DNA from: an uncultured Caldilinea sp.
Lineage (GTDB): Bacteria > Chloroflexota > Anaerolineae > Caldilineales > Caldilineaceae
Direction of reading: 5' to 3'
DNA length: 64,000 nucleotides
NCBI RefSeq assembly: GCF_937128415.1
Contig: NZ_CAKZMJ010000026.1
Coordinates: 121,562 to 185,561, forward strand
Below are positions 58,829 through 64,000 of the stretch, in pieces (position 1 is the first letter of the stretch; every line of letters begins with the position of its first letter). Below the pieces are notes generated by a model. That model ran no database searches and was not told the origin of the DNA. It worked only from the letters and a program-made list of their open reading frames with translations. The position numbers and the translations under genes were made by a program.

Positions 58829-58993
58829 TCAGATTGCCTTGCGATGGCTCAGCTGTACACTTAAACGGGCGCGGCCTTTCAGGCGGCGTCGCTTGAGCAC
58901 CTTGCGTCCGCCTGGAGTGGACATGCGGATGCGAAAGCCATGCGTCTTCAGTCGCTTGCGAACTTTAGGCTGCCAGGTTCGTTTGGTGGCCAT
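58829..58993 (-). CDS. rpmH: 50S ribosomal protein L34
   Basis: 54 aa, too short for many ORF filters. Reads MATKRTWQPKVRKRLKTHGF, then RIRMSTPGGRKVLKRRRLKG and an ARLSVQLS end; the KRTWQP, HGF and TPGGRKVLKRRR blocks identify L34. The ending SHRKAI is slightly longer than usual. Start ATG 58993, stop TGA 58829-58831. First gene of the minus-strand origin block. Confidence 0.95.
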   Translation of the reverse strand: MATKRTWQPKVRKRLKTHGFRIRMSTPGGRKVLKRRRLKGRARLSVQLSHRKAI

Positions 58994-59270
58994 TTCTTAT
59001 CTACTCCTGTTTCAAGTCATCCTGTCTCAAGTCGATGGAAGCATCCGATCAGAGGGTCGCCGGCCAACGCAAAGACAGGACTCTCTATTCGATGCTTTTG
59101 TTCAAACTCGTTTTTTGCTCAAACCCAGTGGCGCCATTGGCGCCAGGCATTTTTGCGACCGATCAGGTTAAGTAATCAGTCGCAGAAATAGATCTTTCCG
59201 GCCAACGCATAAGCGAATGGATGACCGCTTCCAGACGCACTGAGCATTCTCCGTCCACTCACTTGCGTTT

Positions 59271-59318
<48 letters not shown>

Positions 59319-59510
59319 CTGTAGAGTTTCGGCGTTTCAATTCTGTATCCATCAGCGCCGCCTGTTTGCCCCATCCGCTCTAGCGATTGCCAGGTTCAAC
59401 GGCGCGGCTTCTCTCTATTTACACCCCGGCGCGAATCGAACGAAGCCCAATCGCCGATGCTTTGTTGTCGAATAGTCCGAGATTTCGTGTGGTAAAAATT
59501 TGCTTTTGTA

Positions 59511-59540
59511 TTGGCAAGCAGATCGATTGCATGGTACTAT
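59511..59540 (+). promoter_or_regulatory. Promoter TTGGCA-N18-TACTAT for the membrane-protein gene
   Basis: -35 at 59511-59516, 18 nt, -10 at 59535-59540; start codon TTG 59598 is about 50 nt after the expected transcription start. Confidence 0.55.
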
Positions 59541-59597
59541 CTTTATGTTGGTTGCTAAGGGTTGGAGGCGTCCAGCCGAACAGAGGAGACGAAGTTT

Positions 59598-60932
59598 TTG
59601 AACAGAACGGATATTCCGATTCTCGACCCATCGGGCAAAAATTTTCGGCGTCTATCGATGCACACCTCTCTCGACGAAGGCGGTGAAGCGTTGCTTCGTC
59701 GCGCCGACGCCTTGTTGGATGAAATGTTGCTCGGCGGCCTCGACTTCGGAGACGCAGGTTGGGCGGGGAACGATGGTTCCCTGGAAAACAACGGCTTTAT
59801 CGAAAATGAAACTTCTTCATCGGCCATCGACGCCGCAGACAACAGCGTTTCCGCCGACGAGCTGAAGCGCTCCCCCGACTTAGACCGATCAAAGCGGGAT
59901 TTGACGCGGCGCGATTTGATGCCAGAGGCTCGTCTCGCCGTGCATCGTTCGGAGGCTGCGTCTTCCCTTTCTTCATCTTCGACGAGTCCTAGAGATGCGG
60001 AGAAAGATATAGATAGGCGGTGGCTCGCAGAAGCAGGCGTCGCCAAACCTGCGCAGCAGCCGACGTTGATCCCGGCGGAGCAGCGGTATGCGCAAAGCTC
60101 CAGACGCGCCTCCGCCGAGGAAGCGGCGACCTCCCTCAACGGGGCGATGCGGTCGTCCGCATCCGCCAGCCCGGTGCGACGACAATCCACCTCGCTGGCA
60201 AGCACAATGACGGTGGGCGGGCGTCTGGGGGCGCGTTCGCTGCTGTTGCCGCGGGAGCTGGAGACGGACGCCGAGAAAGCGCAACAGGAAATCCAGGCGC
60301 TGCTGGCAGAGATCTCTGCAGCGCTGCCGGCAGGCCACGAAGCCGCCCAGCGCAGCCGACATCTGCTCCAGAAGGCGCAACATATCCTCCAGGAAGAACC
60401 TTCGCGCACCGCCGAAGTCGATTATTATCTGCAACAGGTCAGGCGAATCGTCCAGCGCACGCGTCAGATGCAGAATGACTCGGCGCTGTATCGCCGGCGA
60501 CTGACAATTTATCTGAGTGGATGGACGGCGCTGGCGGCCGCTGTCTTGGTCGCACGCTACTGGCTGCAATCCGACCTGCTGGCGCTGCTGGAGACGCTCT
60601 TTTGGCGCAGCGAGGAATCGGTCTGGGTGCAGTTCGTCCCGATGTGGATCGGCGCCGCTTTTGCCGGCGCGCTGGGCGCAGCGCTCGGCGCTTTGTATAA
60701 TATGCAACGTCATGCAGCGAAGGAATATGGGTATTTTGACCGCAAATATGGGTTGCGCGGCCTGATCTTGCCGCTTCTCGGAAGCCTGTTCGGGACGATG
60801 CTTGCAATCCTTTGGGCGGTCGTCTGCATCTTCGGCGGTCTGGACCCCCAGGCGCTGTGGATCGGCTCGGCGCCGGCCGTTCTCGCATTTGCGCTCGGGT
60901 TGATTCAGGAATGGTTGTACGGCGTGCGGTGA
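59598..60932 (+). CDS. Hypothetical membrane protein with long polar N-terminus, probable TTG start
   Basis: About 444 aa. The first ~220 residues are polar, Ser/Ala/Arg-rich and probably disordered. A helical segment follows (ETDAEKAQQEIQALLAEISA; HLLQKAQHILQEEPS; YYLQQVRRIVQRTRQ), then four hydrophobic segments in the last ~130 residues (LTIYLSGWTALAAAVLVARYW; VPMWIGAAFAGALGAALGAL; ILPLLGSLFGTMLAILWAVV; APAVLAFALGLIQEWL). GAGGAG lies 9 nt before TTG 59598; another in-frame TTG at 59562 lacks such a site. Family not recognised. 24 nt before priA on the same strand. Confidence 0.7.
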   Translation: MNRTDIPILDPSGKNFRRLSMHTSLDEGGEALLRRADALLDEMLLGGLDFGDAGWAGNDGSLENNGFIENETSSSAIDAADNSVSADELKRSPDLDRSKRDLTRRDLMPEARLAVHRSEAASSLSSSSTSPRDAEKDIDRRWLAEAGVAKPAQQPTLIPAEQRYAQSSRRASAEEAATSLNGAMRSSASASPVRRQSTSLASTMTVGGRLGARSLLLPRELETDAEKAQQEIQALLAEISAALPAGHEAAQRSRHLLQKAQHILQEEPSRTAEVDYYLQQVRRIVQRTRQMQNDSALYRRRLTIYLSGWTALAAAVLVARYWLQSDLLALLETLFWRSEESVWVQFVPMWIGAAFAGALGAALGALYNMQRHAAKEYGYFDRKYGLRGLILPLLGSLFGTMLAILWAVVCIFGGLDPQALWIGSAPAVLAFALGLIQEWLYGVR

Positions 60933-60956
60933 TCGCCGTGAAACTTTTCGATTCAC

Positions 60957-63497
<2,541 letters not shown>

Positions 63498-63563
63498 CTC
63501 ACGTTACGCAGTTCGATGACGCTTTCTCGTAGAGTGCAGCCTTTCGGGAAGCGAGAAGGAATT

Positions 63564-63953
63564 TCACAAACCTTCTGGCGACCTGGAGATTCTCTCGTGA
63601 AAGTCAAGAGAGTAAGATTCAAGGAAGGGGTTTAAGAGCGGTCTGGAAAGGTCAACCGGAGCGAAAGACCGTCCACGCCCAACCAGAATCTTACGAGCCA
63701 CTGCGATGGGGACAGGGTCGAGGCCGAGAAAGGCGACGAGTTGTTTGGCGGTTCCCTGCGCACGAGGGAGGGCGTAAAACCGATACAGCAGCATCAGCAG
63801 ACGCAAAACGCTGCGCGCGCCGACGCCGGGCGCGTGCTCGCGGATCCAGCGCTCCAGCCAGACCATGGTCAACAACTTGCCGGAGTCCTCTGTGTGCCAG
63901 AGGATGCCTCCCTTGCGAAGGTGGATGGCGAGCCGCACGCTTCGCTGAACCAC
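63564..63953 (-). pseudogene. Transposase remnant, possibly IS110/IS116/IS902 family
   Basis: A ~129-codon open stretch on the minus strand without a credible start. The segment GTAKQLVAFLGLDPVP resembles the C-terminal Transposase_20 motif of IS110-family enzymes (AKxLVAYxGLDP). Downstream of it the expected RKGRISKRG-type block is missing and the reading drifts into unrelated sequence, so it is at best a decayed fragment. No terminal repeats were recognised; the element may continue past the window end. Confidence 0.4.
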
Positions 63954-64000
63954 TACAGCCCCGGCGCTGTGGTCAACTTTTTACACCGCAAAGTGGCGGG

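Noticed and set aside
59419..59470. tRNA-like stretch (gcgaatcgaacgaagcc)
   Set aside because: Superficial T-arm resemblance only; no acceptor, D or anticodon arms can be built.

Overview
This 64-kb, GC-rich window looks like a chromosome segment of a Chloroflexota bacterium, probably from the Caldilinea / Anaerolineae side. That placement is an inference from the mix of genes (CHAT protease with TPRs, SH3b/LysM/FG-GAP surface proteins, a CarH-like photoreceptor, kynureninase, a fused NuoE-NuoF) and from TACAAT/TATACT-type -10 boxes; no marker-gene search was possible. I saw no tRNA, rRNA, CRISPR array, prophage or intact transposon. The only trace of a mobile element is a transposase-like remnant at the right edge.

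Left part (1-20 kb) is rich in amino-acid and peptide catabolism. It holds the N-terminal two thirds of a tyrosine phenol-lyase/tryptophanase, a secreted FG-GAP/ASPIC protein, and a minus-strand operon that couples a class-III aminotransferase to a four-gene polar amino-acid ABC importer. Further on are a second PLP aminotransferase, lgt, a DinB protein, a metallophosphoesterase, LysM and CBS proteins, a threonine dehydratase-like enzyme, a Gfo/Idh/MocA + ThuA pair, an N-acyl-D-amino-acid deacylase-like amidohydrolase, and an M24 peptidase followed by ridA. Middle-left (20-30 kb) has mnmA with a small membrane protein, a decayed FecCD-type ABC importer (binding protein and permease broken, ATPase and an overlapping THEP1-like NTPase intact) behind a hairpin-rich leader, a TDT/SLAC1-type transporter, and a coupled pair made of a membrane CHAT-TPR protein and a secreted PPC/SH3b protein.

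Middle (30-46 kb): gmd with two small downstream genes, an SH3b lipoprotein, a gamma-carbonic anhydrase-like protein with an altered metal site, kynU with a stand-alone RAM protein, an orphan NuoEF/HoxU-type diaphorase module, an EamA permease, a polytopic membrane protein, a two-component system, fumC and a LysM-M23 peptidase. Right (47-64 kb): rho, a Crp/Fnr regulator, a CarH-like B12 photoreceptor with a downstream polyprenyl-synthetase-like protein that has lost its DDxxD motif, then the classical origin-proximal block read leftward (rpmH, rnpA, yidD, yidC, khpB/jag, a PfkB kinase, parA, parB and an overlapping oxidoreductase). Facing it are a TTG-initiated membrane protein and priA. dnaA and canonical DnaA boxes were not found.

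Intergenic DNA here is unusually informative: short perfect tandem duplications next to gene starts, two unlinked copies of a long AGGAAGC-core inverted repeat, two copies of a GCGGCT/AGCCGC hairpin repeat, a tandem pair of bipartite hairpins with a conserved apical loop and a compensatory stem change (19.7-19.8 kb), and several genes with a -10 box only 6-8 nt before the start codon, suggesting leaderless transcripts.
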